Numbered from the stretch's first letter, positions 1-12,278 are shown. The stretch: 64,000 nucleotides of DNA from Xanthomonas sp. NCPPB 1128 (GCF_001043115.1 NZ_LFME01000028.1:1-64000); one strand, 5' to 3'. Made by a program: numbers and translations. Notes: generated from the sequence alone by a model not told the origin.

Positions 1-1431
<1,431 letters not shown>

Positions 1432-1441
1432 CGCAGTGCTC

Positions 1442-2479
1442 CTAATCGGTATCCGCTGCGCGCTGCGGCAGCAGCAGGGTGAACACGGTGTGGCCGGGGC
1501 GGGAGCGGTAGGTCAGCGAGCCGGCATGTTCGCGCGCCACCTGCTGGGCCAGCGCCAGGCCCAGGCCGCTGCCTTCGGCGCGGCCGCTGACCAGCGGCAG
1601 GAACAGGTGCTCGGCCAGTTCCTCGGGCACGCCGCGGCCGTCGTCGACGATCTCCAGGCGCAAGCCGCGCGCGTGCACGTGGTCGCGGATGCGCTGGCCG
1701 TGCTCGACGCGGGTGCGCAGGGTGACTTGTGCGGCGCCGGCCTGGATCGCGTTGCGCACCAGGTTCCATACCGCCTGGGTGAGGCGGTCGGCATCGCCGA
1801 GGAATTCGGGAATGCTGGGGTCGTAGTCGCGCTGCAGGCGCACCGACCAGCCGCCTTCGTTCTCGGCCAGGCGCAGCACCCGCTCCAGCACCGCGTGGAT
1901 GTTGAGCATGGCGTGCGGCCGCGCCGGCGCCGGCGACAGCAACTGGTCGAGCAGGCTGTTGAGGCGCTCGATCTCCGCGCCGATCAGCTCGATCAGTTCG
2001 CGTTCGTCCTCGTCGCGGTGCTGGGCGCGCCGCGCCAGCAGCTGCGCTGCGCCCTTGAGTCCGGCCAGCGGATTGCGCAGTTCGTGGGCCAGGCCCTTCA
2101 GCGCCGCGCTCAGCGCGTTCGGCAAGGCCTGCGCCGGGTCCGGCGTGGGGAATTCGTCGACCGGGTGCGCTTCCAGCAGCCAGCCGCCCTCGTCCAGCCG
2201 CGACAGCCAGCCCTCGGCGAAGCGCGGCGGCTCGCCGGGCACGGCCAGGGCCATGCGGTGCAGGCGCAGCACGTCGCGTTCGTCGTTGCGCAGGAAACGG
2301 GCCAGTGCATCGCCCTGCACTTCCAGCGAGGCCAGCGGCTGGTCGAGCAGGCGCCGCACGCTGACCCCGAGCCAGCGCGCGAAGGCAGGGTTGGCGCCGC
2401 GCAGGCGGCCGTCGCCATCGGCCCAGACCACCGGGGTGCCGAGCGCAGAAAGAGGAGGGGGCGTGGTGTTCATGGCCAT
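1442..2479 (-). CDS. ntrB: NtrB, nitrogen sensor histidine kinase
   Basis: NtrB (GlnL) is the cytosolic histidine kinase/phosphatase that controls NtrC and is itself controlled by PII. The 345-residue product has an N-terminal PAS-like region, the H-box GLAHELRNPLAG with His132, an N-box (WNLVRNAIQAG), and the ATP-lid motifs DDGRGVP and GSGLGLALAQQVA. No membrane segment is seen, as expected for NtrB. The start is uncertain between ATG 2479 (MAMNTT) and ATG 2473 (MNTT); both directly follow a 17-bp NtrC-like palindrome, and neither has a strong Shine-Dalgarno. It is the first gene of the ntrB-ntrC pair, and the box suggests autoregulation. Confidence 0.94.
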   Translation of the reverse strand: MAMNTTPPPLSALGTPVVWADGDGRLRGANPAFARWLGVSVRRLLDQPLASLEVQGDALARFLRNDERDVLRLHRMALAVPGEPPRFAEGWLSRLDEGGWLLEAHPVDEFPTPDPAQALPNALSAALKGLAHELRNPLAGLKGAAQLLARRAQHRDEDERELIELIGAEIERLNSLLDQLLSPAPARPHAMLNIHAVLERVLRLAENEGGWSVRLQRDYDPSIPEFLGDADRLTQAVWNLVRNAIQAGAAQVTLRTRVEHGQRIRDHVHARGLRLEIVDDGRGVPEELAEHLFLPLVSGRAEGSGLGLALAQQVAREHAGSLTYRSRPGHTVFTLLLPQRAADTD

Positions 2480-2496
2480 TGCACCAATGTAGTGCA
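2480..2496 (-). promoter_or_regulatory. NtrC-type binding box at the ntrB start
   Basis: The plus strand reads TGCACCAATGTAGTGCA, a 17-bp near-palindrome with the GCAC-N7-GTGC layout of NtrC boxes. It abuts the ntrB start codon, so bound NtrC would block transcription entering ntrB. In enteric bacteria NtrC represses glnL from a similar site; the same role here is inferred. Confidence 0.75.
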
Positions 2497-2801
2497 AAGC
2501 CCGGCAGGCGGCACGGGCGAGCGGCGCATGGCGCGGCCCCCGCCCTTGCGGACGGCCCGGCATGCGGCCGCCTGCGGACCGGTGGACGCTGCCGCCCGGC
2601 CTTGGACGCAGCCAGGAATCTTGCGGAAAGCCGGGGGTGTGGCGAGGCGAATGGCCACGCGGAATACCTCGATCTTTTGAGAATGGCCGGCGCTTCCCCC
2701 CAGGACGCGCCGGCGAAGGCCGCGGTCGCGTGGGCCGGCAACCAGCGTCGCCCACACGCACTGCGACAAGGCCCGCGACCGCCGTCGCGGGCCGGCGAAC
2801 C
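2497..2801. other. Intergenic ntrB-amtB, no gene seen
   Basis: About 300 bp separate amtB from ntrB on the same strand. The amtB terminator hairpin lies at its amtB end and the NtrC box abuts its ntrB end. Open frames crossing it lack a start with a ribosome-binding site and resemble no known protein. The ntrB promoter should lie here, but I see no convincing sigma-70 or sigma-54 element. Confidence 0.6.
2770..2793 (-). terminator. Hairpin terminator after amtB
   Basis: A perfect 10-bp GC stem (GGCCCGCGAC / GTCGCGGGCC) with loop CGCC begins 8 bp past the amtB stop. On the minus strand it is followed by TTGTCGC, so the U-tract is weak, but the position fits the end of the glnK-amtB transcript. 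Confidence 0.7.
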
Positions 2802-4241
2802 TCAGGACTCGTAGGCCGATTCGCCATGCGAGGTGATGTCCAGGCCCTCGCGCTCGGCGTCTTCCGGCACGCGCAGGCCGATCACCAGCTTGGCGATCAG
2901 GAAGCCGACCACCGAGACCACACCGATCCAGCCGACGGTGATCAGCACGCCTTCGGCCTGCACCAGCACCTGGTGGCCCATGGTCACGCCCTCGGCGTAG
3001 CCCATGCCGCCCAGCGCCTTGTCGGTGAACACGCCGGTGAGGATCGCACCGACGATGCCGCCGACACCGTGCACGCCGAACACGTCCAGGGTGTCGTCGG
3101 CATTGAGCAGCTTCTTCAGCCCGGTCACGCCCCACACGCAGATCACGCCGGCGGCCACGCCGATGGCGATCGCGCCGAACGGCCCCACGGTGCCGGCGGC
3201 CGGGGTGATGCCGACCAGGCCGGCGACCATGCCCGAGGCCACGCCCAGCGCCGAGGACTTGCCCTTGATCACCTTCTCTGTCAGCGACCACGCCAGCACT
3301 GCCGCAGCGGTGGCCAGCAGGGTATTGAGGAAAGCCAGCGCCGCGGTGGCGTTGGCTTCCAGCGCCGAGCCGGCGTTGAAGCCGAACCAGCCCACCCACA
3401 GCAGCGAGGCGCCGACGAAGGTCAGGGTCACGTTGTGCGGCTTCAGCGCGGTGTGGCCGAAGCCCAGGCGCTTGCCGACGAAGTAGGAACCGGCCAGGCC
3501 GGCCACGCCGGCGTTGATGTGGACCACCGTGCCGCCGGCGAAATCCAGCGCGCCCTTGCCGAACAGGAAGCCCGGGGCCGACCACACCATGTGCGCCAGC
3601 GGCAGGTAGCCGAAGGTGAACCAGATGACCACGAACAGCAGCACCGCGGCGAACTTCACCCGCTCGGCGAAGGCGCCGACGATCAGCGCACCGGTGATGC
3701 CGGCGAAGGTCAGCTGGAAGGCGACGAACACGTACTCCGGCAGCTTGAAGCCCTTGGAGAAGGTGTCGGCCAGCGTGGTGGTGTCGACACCGGCAAGCAG
3801 CGCCTTGTGCAGCGTGCCGATGAACGGACCGCCGTCGGCGAAGGCCAGGCTGTAGCCGTACACCACCCACAGCACGGCGATCAGCGAGAACACCACACCG
3901 ACCTGGATCAGCACCGACAGCACGTTCTTGGCGCGGACCATGCCGCCGTAGAACAGCGCCAGGCCCGGCACCACCATCAGCAACACCAGCAGCGTGGAGG
4001 TGAGCATCCAGGCGACGTCGCCCTTGTCCACCACCGGTGCGGGCGTGGCCGCGGCCGGCGCGGCGGCCGGCGCGGGCGGCGGCGTCAGTTGTTCGGTGAC
4101 CACGTCCGGCGTCGGCGCCGGGGTGACTTCGGCCTGGGCAAAGGCGTTGCCGGGCACGCCGACCGCCATCGCACTGACCAGCATCAGCATGCATACCGCG
4201 TAGAACCGGGCCTTCCACCCGGCGAACAGACCTGTCTTCAT
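2802..4241 (-). CDS. amtB: AmtB ammonium transporter
   Basis: AmtB is the trimeric inner-membrane ammonium channel that feeds glutamine synthetase at low ammonium. The 479-residue product begins with a cleavable signal peptide ending near AFAQA, as in other AmtB proteins. A low-complexity Pro/Ala stretch (about residues 30-60) follows, then the multi-spanning channel core. The two pore histidines are recognisable in VVHINAGVAG and FGVHGVGGIVG. ATG 4241 was chosen because it has a GGAG ribosome-binding site and opens the signal peptide. The gene starts 19 bp after the glnK stop, so the two are co-transcribed and GlnK probably plugs this channel when nitrogen is plentiful. Confidence 0.96.
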   Translation of the reverse strand: MKTGLFAGWKARFYAVCMLMLVSAMAVGVPGNAFAQAEVTPAPTPDVVTEQLTPPPAPAAAPAAATPAPVVDKGDVAWMLTSTLLVLLMVVPGLALFYGGMVRAKNVLSVLIQVGVVFSLIAVLWVVYGYSLAFADGGPFIGTLHKALLAGVDTTTLADTFSKGFKLPEYVFVAFQLTFAGITGALIVGAFAERVKFAAVLLFVVIWFTFGYLPLAHMVWSAPGFLFGKGALDFAGGTVVHINAGVAGLAGSYFVGKRLGFGHTALKPHNVTLTFVGASLLWVGWFGFNAGSALEANATAALAFLNTLLATAAAVLAWSLTEKVIKGKSSALGVASGMVAGLVGITPAAGTVGPFGAIAIGVAAGVICVWGVTGLKKLLNADDTLDVFGVHGVGGIVGAILTGVFTDKALGGMGYAEGVTMGHQVLVQAEGVLITVGWIGVVSVVGFLIAKLVIGLRVPEDAEREGLDITSHGESAYES

Positions 4242-4260
4242 GAAGGGCTCCAAGGTGGGG

Positions 4261-6334
<2,074 letters not shown>

Positions 6335-6375
6335 TCGATGCAACCTCGGGTTGTGAAGGGCGTGGGCGAGTATCA

Positions 6376-6391
6376 GCAATCGCCATGCCAA
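6376..6391 (-). promoter_or_regulatory. Sigma-54 promoter of glnA
   Basis: The minus strand reads TTGGCATGGCGATTGC, a near-consensus -24/-12 element: GG and GC are separated by exactly 10 bp. The predicted transcript starts near 6364, about 30 nt before the glnA ATG. Confidence 0.88.
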
Positions 6392-6453
6392 GCATGTGGC
6401 ACTCACAAGCCCTTGATTCTGCTGAAGCGTGCACGCGAAGGATGCAAACGCAC

Positions 6454-6470
6454 CGCACTTTAGTGGTGCA
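6454..6470. promoter_or_regulatory. NtrC box 1 upstream of glnA
   Basis: CGCACTTTAGTGGTGCA has the GCAC-N7-GTGC pattern. Its centre lies about 98 bp upstream of the inferred glnA start of transcription, a normal enhancer distance for NtrC. Confidence 0.85.
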
Positions 6471-6482
6471 TTCACACCTGAA

Positions 6483-6499
6483 CGCACCAAATTTGTGCG
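6483..6499. promoter_or_regulatory. NtrC box 2 upstream of glnA
   Basis: CGCACCAAATTTGTGCG is a second GCAC-N7-GTGC palindrome, 29 bp centre to centre from box 1, close to three helical turns. The pair would allow cooperative NtrC binding. It also lies 59 bp before uppP on the other strand, so an effect on uppP cannot be excluded. Confidence 0.82.
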
Positions 6500-6557
6500 C
6501 GAGGCGGATGCTCTATCCTTGCGCAGCGTCCCCTCCCCCAAAGCGACCCTCTCCTCC

Positions 6558-7349
6558 ATGAGCGATCTGTTGTCGGCCCTGCTGCTGGGCATCATCGAAG
6601 GCCTCACCGAATTCCTGCCCATTTCCAGCACCGGGCACCTGTTGATCGCCGAGCGCTGGCTCGGCCACCGTTCGGACTTCTTCAACATCGTGATCCAGGC
6701 CGGCGCGATCCTGGCCACCACCCTGGTGTTCCGGCAGCGCCTGTGGGACTTGGCCACCGGCCTGGGCGACCGCGCCAATCGCGACTACGCCTTCAAGCTG
6801 GGCGCCGCCTTCCTGGTCACTGCAGTGGTCGGCCTGGTGGTGCGCAAGGCCGGCTGGCAGTTGCCGGACAGCGTGGAGCCGGTGGCCTGGGCGCTGGTGA
6901 TCGGCGGCGTGTGGATGCTGGTGGCCGAGTACTTCGCTGCGCGCCTGCCGGAGCGCGAGACGGTGACCTGGACGGTGGCCATCGCGGTCGGCCTGGCGCA
7001 GGTGGTGGCCGGCGTGTTCCCTGGCACCTCGCGGTCGGCGGCGACGATCTTCCTGGCGATGCTGCTGGGCCTGAGCAAGCGCTCGGCCGCGGCCGAGTTC
7101 GCCTTCCTGGTCGGCATCCCGACCATGTTCGCGGCCAGCGCTTACTCGTTCCTGGAGCTGTACAAGGACGGCGGCCTGGGCAGCGAGAACTGGGGCGACG
7201 TGGCGCTGGCCTTCGTCGCCTCGATGGTCACCGGCTTCGTGGTGGTGAAGTGGTTGCTGGGCTACATCAAGTCGCACCGCTTCACCGCCTTCGCGGTGTA
7301 CCGCATCGTGCTGGGCACGGCGTTGCTGCTGTGGTTGCCGGCGGCGTGA
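6558..7349 (+). CDS. uppP: Undecaprenyl-diphosphatase UppP/BacA
   Basis: UppP dephosphorylates undecaprenyl pyrophosphate at the inner membrane to recycle the lipid carrier for peptidoglycan and O-antigen; extra copies give bacitracin resistance. The 263-residue product is strongly hydrophobic with about eight membrane segments. Both family signatures are present: [15 protein letters not shown] near the N-terminus and [10 protein letters not shown] in the second half. ATG 6558 is used because the family begins just before EGLTEF; the upstream in-frame extension crosses the NtrC boxes and is not credible. It is divergent from glnA and convergent with the PEBP gene across a large repeat array. 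Confidence 0.95.
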   Translation: MSDLLSALLLGIIEGLTEFLPISSTGHLLIAERWLGHRSDFFNIVIQAGAILATTLVFRQRLWDLATGLGDRANRDYAFKLGAAFLVTAVVGLVVRKAGWQLPDSVEPVAWALVIGGVWMLVAEYFAARLPERETVTWTVAIAVGLAQVVAGVFPGTSRSAATIFLAMLLGLSKRSAAAEFAFLVGIPTMFAASAYSFLELYKDGGLGSENWGDVALAFVASMVTGFVVVKWLLGYIKSHRFTAFAVYRIVLGTALLLWLPAA

Positions 7350-7356
7350 CGGCTTC

Positions 7357-8221
7357 TCCCTTCTCCCACCGGGAGAAGGTGCCCCGCAGGGGCGGATGAG
7401 GGTACGGGCGAAGCCTCGCAGCGATCGATCCATGCAGGCGCTACGCGCCCCGGACCCTCACCCCAACCCCTCTCCCGGGGGGAGAGGGGCTCGGCGTCTC
7501 CCTTCTCCCCTCGGGAGAAGGTGCCCCGCAGGGGCGGATGAGGGGACGGGCGAAGCCTCGCAGCAATGGATCCAGGCAGGCGCTTCGCGCACCGGACCCT
7601 CACCCCAACCCCTCTCCCGAGGGGAGAGGGGCTCTGGCCCTCCCTTCTCCCACCGGGAGAAGGTGCCCCGCAGGGGCGGATGAGGGGACGGGCGAAGCCT
7701 CGCAGCAATGGATCCAGGCAGGCGCTTCGCGCGCCGGACCCTCACCCCAACCCCTCTCCCGGGGGGAGAGGGGCTCTGGCCCTCCCTTCTCCCACCGGGA
7801 GAAGGTGCCCCGCAGGGGCGGATGAGGGTACGAGCGAAGCCTCGCAGCGATGGATCCATGCAGGCGCTTCGCGCGGCGCACCCTCACCCCAACCCCTCTC
7901 CCGGGGGGAGAGGGGCTCTGGCCCTTCCCTTCTCCCCTCGGGAGAAGGTGCCCCGCAGGGGCGGATGAGGGTGCGGGCGAAGCCTCGCAGCAATGGATCC
8001 ACGCAGGCGCTTCGCGCGCCGGACCCTCACCCCAACCCCTCTCCCGAGGGGAGAGGGGCTCTGGCCCTTCCCTTCTCCCACCGGGACCATGGCCCCCTTT
8101 TCGGGGGAAGGTGCCCCGCAGGGGCGGATGAGGGTACGAGCGAAGCCTCGCAGCAATGGATCCACGCAGGCGCTTCGCGCGCCGGACCCTCACCCCAACC
8201 CCTCTCCCGAGGGGAGTGGGG
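7357..8221. repeat. Six-copy tandem array of 142-bp palindromic repeats
   Basis: Six units follow one another between the uppP stop and the stop of the convergent PEBP gene. The marker GCCCCGCAGGGGC starts at 7381, 7523, 7665, 7807, 7950 and 8113, giving periods of 142, 142, 142, 143 and 163 bp. Each unit carries three hairpins (CTTCTCCC-GGGAGAAG, GCCCC-GCA-GGGGC, CCCCTCTCCC-GGGAGAGGGG). They are joined by a segment containing CGAAGCCTCGCAGC and GATCCA. The last unit has an insertion of about 20 bp containing CCATGGCCCCC. No gene is supported inside: all six frames are repetitive shadows. Single or double copies recur at 19336-19431, 53256-53573 and 62315-62371. Confidence 0.93.
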
Positions 8222-8230
8222 CTTTACGGT

Positions 8231-8842
8231 TTACTTCGCCGCTGGATTGAGGCTGTAGGTGCCGTGCAGGCTGGCTTCGGCCAGCACATGGCCCTGCATC
8301 GCGCGCAGTGCGTCTGCGGCGGTGAAACGTGCCGGCACGTCCAGCTGCGCCACGTCCAGGGCGAACAGGCGGAAGAAGTAGCGGTGCACGCGCAGGTCGT
8401 TGGCCGGCGGATAGGGACCGTCGTAGCCGTAGTAGTCTCCGCCCATCGCCGCGTCGCCGGCGAACCAGTCGGTGTAGCTGTTCAATCCCTGCCGCGCGCC
8501 CGCCAGGCCGGGCGGTTGCGGCTTGCCCTTGGCCACCACGCCGTCGCTGGCACTGCCTTCGGCGATCTCGCGCAGGTCGGCCGGCAGGTCCACCGCCACC
8601 CAATGCACGAATTCGGTCCGCGGCTGGTCTACCGGGATCTGCACGTCGTCGCGGCCGACCATCTCGGCCACGGTCGGCACGTCCGGATCGACGCACAGCA
8701 GCACGAAGGATCGGGTGCCGGCCGGCACCGCATCCCAGGCCAGGTGGGGATTGCGGTTGCCGCCGAAGCCGTCGGCCTGGCCCATCGCGTAGGCCGCGGC
8801 GATGGGCTGACCCGGCTGGATGCTGTCACTGCGAAGTTGCAT
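8231..8842 (-). CDS. YbhB/YbcL-type PEBP family protein
   Basis: This 203-residue protein belongs to the phosphatidylethanolamine-binding (Raf-kinase-inhibitor-like) family, whose bacterial members YbhB and YbcL have no firmly known ligand. Family signatures are LCVDPDVP, FVHWVAVDLP, YYGYDGPYPP and VHRYFFRLFALD, which build the anion-binding pocket. No signal peptide is visible, so it is probably cytosolic. ATG 8842 follows a strong GGAGG site. It lies 18 bp downstream of the TPR gene on the same strand, so the two may share a transcript. Confidence 0.88.
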   Translation of the reverse strand: MQLRSDSIQPGQPIAAAYAMGQADGFGGNRNPHLAWDAVPAGTRSFVLLCVDPDVPTVAEMVGRDDVQIPVDQPRTEFVHWVAVDLPADLREIAEGSASDGVVAKGKPQPPGLAGARQGLNSYTDWFAGDAAMGGDYYGYDGPYPPANDLRVHRYFFRLFALDVAQLDVPARFTAADALRAMQGHVLAEASLHGTYSLNPAAK

Positions 8843-8860
8843 GGGGGGCCTCCGTGGGGA

Positions 8861-10936
8861 TCAGGTTTCAGGGTAGCCAAGACGCACAGCCACCGGCGTC
8901 AGCAGCGCGAACGCGGCGGCCAGCGGCGCGGCGTAGGCACGCCAGTGGCCGGCGGCCAGGCGCGGCGGGCCGACCGTGGCGATGGTCGGGAACGCCACGC
9001 CGAACGCCTGCTCCAGCGCCGCCGCCACGCCGGCCGGATCGTGCTCGGTCCCGTCCAGGCGCACCAGATGGTGCGGATACAGATCCTGTTCGTGCAGGTC
9101 GGCAACCTGCGCCAGCACCGCCGCCAGCCACTGCGCGCCGGTCTCCGGCGAGGCCAGGCCCAGCGGCGCCGGGGCACCGTTGGCCAGCCAGTCCAGCAGC
9201 ATGTCACGCGGATCGCGCAGCACCACGAGCAGCCGCCCTTCCGGCAGGTGCGGGCGCAGCGCGCGCAGCAGCGCGTTGTCCCACCACAGCAGCCAGTCGA
9301 CGATGTTGCCGTCGCCGACGCCGCGCGCCGGCAGCTGCGCACGCCACTCGGCGACCAGCGCCGCACCGTCCAGCGCACCGCTGTCCAGTTCCTCGACGCT
9401 GCGGAAGCGCTGCAGGCCGTCGGTCGGCGGCTGCGGGCCGAAGCGGTCGCCGCGCAGCACCGGGCTGGCCGCGTCGATCACCGCGATCACCCGCTCCACG
9501 CCGCTGCCCGGCGGACCCCAGACGAACAGCGGGCGCGCCTGATTCTGCGGGTCGACCGCGCCCAGCGGCGGCCACTGCGCCGCGGCCTGGCCCAGCGGCG
9601 GCAGCGGCAGCCGGTGCGGCAACTGTTCCTGCTGGAAGGCCAGCCAGGTCGCCAGCGCCTCCTCCGGGCGCCCGGCGGCATCCTGCACCGCCGCCAGCCA
9701 CGGCCGCACCACGGTGCGGTCGCGCTCGGGCATGCGCTGCATCAGACCGCGCACGTGGTCGATGGCGGCGTCGTGCTCGCCGCGCTCCAGCAGCGCCTCG
9801 ACCAGGCGCTCCTCGCCGCTGAGCCGGCCCGGTTCCAGCGCCACGATGCGCTGCGCCACGGCCTCGCCCTGGTCGCGCTCGCCGGCCATGTCGTGCACGC
9901 GCAGCTGCGCTTCCAGCGCCGGCACGTGCGCCGGCATCGCCGCCTGCCAGCGCGCGATCAGCGCGCGCGCCTCGGGGCCGCCTACCGGCTCCAGCGCCAG
10001 CCGCGCCAGCCACAGGTCGTGGGCCTCGGTGGTGGTGGCCAGCGCCGCTTCCAGGGTGGCGCGGGCGTCGTCGATCGTACCCAGCCGCTGCCAGGCGATC
10101 AGCGCCGCATGCAGGGTGCGGCGATCGTCCGGCGCCACCGCCAGGGTACGGCGCAGGTGCTCCAGCGCCTCGGCCGGGCGGTCGGCCTGCAAGGCGTATT
10201 CGCCGGCCAGCCGGCGCATGTTGGCGGTGTCGCCGGCCGGATCGGCCAGCACCGTCTCCAGCGCGGTGATGGCGTCGTCCAGGCGGCCCTGGCGGTAGGC
10301 CAGCTGCGCGACCAGCGCCATCATCGCCGCGCTGGTGCCCGGGGTGAGCGCGGCGACGCGGCGGAACGCGGTCTCGGCGAAGGCGAAGTGCTGCTTGTCC
10401 AGATAGGCAAAGCCCAGCGCGTAGAGCAGGCGCGGATCCTCCGGCAGGGCATTGCTGGCGCGCGAGAGCAGCGCCAGCGCGCGGTCGGCGTCGCCGCGGC
10501 GCAGCGCCAGCATGCCGTCCACGCCGAGCAGTTGCGGATGCTCAGGCTGCAGGCGCGCAGCGGTGCGGCTCAGCCGCTCCACTTCGTCCAGGTCGCCACG
10601 GCCCAGGGCCAGGTGCGCGCGCATCACGTAGGCGAGGAATTCATTGGGATCCAGCGCCGCGGTCTGCGCCAGCGCGTCCTCGGCCTGGGCCAGGTCGTTG
10701 GCGCTGACCAGCATGCCGGCGTGCAGCAGGTGCAGGCTGGCGTCTTCCGGCGCCAGCGCGATCGCGCGGCCGATGCTGTCCAGGGCGGCGGCGGTCTCGC
10801 CGTGCTGCTGCTGCGCCAGCGCCAGCCAGCGAAAGGCCTGCGGGTCGTCGGCGGCCTCGGCGGCCCAGGTCTGGGCGAGACGCAGCGCGTCGGCGGTGTC
10901 CTGGCGGCGCAGGGCGTCGAGAATGGGCTGGTGCAT
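8861..10936 (-). CDS. TPR protein with C-terminal sulfotransferase-like domain
   Basis: The 691-residue product has two parts. Residues 1 to about 440 are tetratricopeptide-like helical repeats (recurrent W/Y-A-LG-P motifs). The C-terminal 200 or so residues resemble a PAPS-dependent sulfotransferase, with a glycine-rich loop (FVWGPPGSGVERV) followed by a strand-loop LLVVLRDPRDMLLDW like the 3'-phosphate site. The first loop departs from the usual KSGTT motif, so activity is uncertain. Such fusions are seen in proteobacteria and are generally uncharacterised. ATG 10936 was chosen because the protein repeats start right after it; the ribosome-binding site is weak. No signal peptide is seen. 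Confidence 0.72.
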   Translation of the reverse strand: MHQPILDALRRQDTADALRLAQTWAAEAADDPQAFRWLALAQQQHGETAAALDSIGRAIALAPEDASLHLLHAGMLVSANDLAQAEDALAQTAALDPNEFLAYVMRAHLALGRGDLDEVERLSRTAARLQPEHPQLLGVDGMLALRRGDADRALALLSRASNALPEDPRLLYALGFAYLDKQHFAFAETAFRRVAALTPGTSAAMMALVAQLAYRQGRLDDAITALETVLADPAGDTANMRRLAGEYALQADRPAEALEHLRRTLAVAPDDRRTLHAALIAWQRLGTIDDARATLEAALATTTEAHDLWLARLALEPVGGPEARALIARWQAAMPAHVPALEAQLRVHDMAGERDQGEAVAQRIVALEPGRLSGEERLVEALLERGEHDAAIDHVRGLMQRMPERDRTVVRPWLAAVQDAAGRPEEALATWLAFQQEQLPHRLPLPPLGQAAAQWPPLGAVDPQNQARPLFVWGPPGSGVERVIAVIDAASPVLRGDRFGPQPPTDGLQRFRSVEELDSGALDGAALVAEWRAQLPARGVGDGNIVDWLLWWDNALLRALRPHLPEGRLLVVLRDPRDMLLDWLANGAPAPLGLASPETGAQWLAAVLAQVADLHEQDLYPHHLVRLDGTEHDPAGVAAALEQAFGVAFPTIATVGPPRLAAGHWRAYAAPLAAAFALLTPVAVRLGYPET

Positions 10937-11285
10937 GTGGGTCCGGCGTTGGGGCAAACCCGCATTGTAGCGGGAGCGCACAGCGGCCCTGCGCTGGCGC
11001 CTGGCGGGGCAGCGGACGGGCGTCGGGTCCGTCGTAGTGCGAATGCTGCGCGGCGGCAGGCACCAGGAAACGCGACGCGTATTGCGAATGTCCTGCACGT
11101 TGCAAGATGTCCGGCAGCGGCCCTCGCGCCGCGCAAAGGCATGCACTGTGGATGCATGCGAGCGCGGGAGTCGCTTCGCAGCGGCGCATTGGAACGACGA
11201 CGCCCGCCTGGCAGCCCGAAACGCTTGCTCCCAGACCGACGCAGGCGGCAGACAGGTCGCTCTCCAGGCTGTCCCGTGGCGCGGG
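10937..11285. other. Intergenic region, no gene seen
   Basis: About 350 bp lie between the yheT stop and the TPR start. An open frame continues upstream of the TPR ATG to 11146, but its Arg-rich composition and lack of a ribosome-binding site argue against translation. No repeat of the dispersed families is present. Confidence 0.5.
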
Positions 11286-12278
11286 CTAGGCTTCCACCAG
11301 CCCCTCGGTCAGCCGCTCGGCCACCCAGCGTTCGGCGAAGCCGTCGCCGCGCGCGTTCTCGATGAAGCCGCAATGGCCGCCCCAGTGGGCGATCTCCAGC
11401 CGGGCGACCTCGGGCAGGCGCCAGTTGCGGAAGTCGTCCAGCGGGATCACCGGATCGTCCTCGGCCATCAGGATGTCGGCCGGCACGCGCAGGCCGAGCA
11501 GGCGCTCGCCGGCGATGCAGTAGCTGTCGAAGTAGGCGTCCAGGCTGGCGAAGCCGGCGTGGCGCTCCGCCAGCCAGGCCATCAGCCCGCGCATGTCCAG
11601 CGCCAGGGTGGCGTCGTCGTAGCCGTGGCGGTCGGGGAACAGTTCGCGCTTGCGCATCAGCGACTCGCGCCACTTGCGGCGGAAGTACCAGTCGTAGAAC
11701 TGCGGGCCGTTCTCGATCCGCTGCATGGTCGTGGCCGGGTCCAGCAGCGGGCACACGGCGGCCACGTGCTGCAGCGGCAGCCCCGCCGCCGGCGCGCGCA
11801 GCGCCAGGCGCAGGGCGAAGTTGCCGCCCAGCGAATAGCCGGCCGCGAGCAGGGTCGGCGCCGGGAAGCGCTGCCACAGGTCGCAGGCGGCATTGACCAC
11901 TTCGTCCAGGCGCTCGGAGTGGAACAGGTCCACGTTGAGGTGGTGGGTGCCGCCGTGGTCGCGGAAGTTGAGCCGGAACACCTGGTAGCCCAGCGCCAGC
12001 ATCTTCGCTGCGGTCAGGCGCATGTAGCTGGAGTCGGCGCTGCCTTCCCAGCCGTGCAACAGCAGCACGGTGCCGCGCGGCGCGTCGCCGGCCGGCACAC
12101 TCAGCCAGCCCTGCAGGCGCACGCCGTCGCCGCCGTCGAGGATGTGCGAGGTGGTGGTGGCGCCGCTGGCGGCGAGCAACTGCTCGCCACGGCGCACGCG
12201 CAGCAGGCTGGAACCCAGTACCGATTGGACGTGCGGGTTGCGCAGCCAGCGTGGGGGGGAGTAATCGGTTGCGTTCAT
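11286..12278 (-). CDS. YheT-family alpha/beta hydrolase
   Basis: This 330-residue protein is an alpha/beta hydrolase of the YheT/EMB8 group, likely acting on esters, with substrate unknown. The fold marks are clear: oxyanion strand VLLLHGWEGS, nucleophile elbow GYSLGGNFALR, acid in AEDDPVIPL and histidine in HWGGHCGF. The N-terminal WLRNPHVQSVLGS segment is typical of YheT. ATG 12278 gives that start. It lies 67 bp after plsC on the same strand, so the two may be co-transcribed and both touch lipid metabolism, but this is only suggestive. Confidence 0.87.
   Translation of the reverse strand: MNATDYSPPRWLRNPHVQSVLGSSLLRVRRGEQLLAASGATTTSHILDGGDGVRLQGWLSVPAGDAPRGTVLLLHGWEGSADSSYMRLTAAKMLALGYQVFRLNFRDHGGTHHLNVDLFHSERLDEVVNAACDLWQRFPAPTLLAAGYSLGGNFALRLALRAPAAGLPLQHVAAVCPLLDPATTMQRIENGPQFYDWYFRRKWRESLMRKRELFPDRHGYDDATLALDMRGLMAWLAERHAGFASLDAYFDSYCIAGERLLGLRVPADILMAEDDPVIPLDDFRNWRLPEVARLEIAHWGGHCGFIENARGDGFAERWVAERLTEGLVEA

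Noticed and set aside
7357-8221. Regular array resembling a CRISPR at first sight
   Set aside because: The period is 142 bp, whole units are conserved and there are no unique spacers of constant length; no cas gene is nearby. It is a tandem palindromic repeat.
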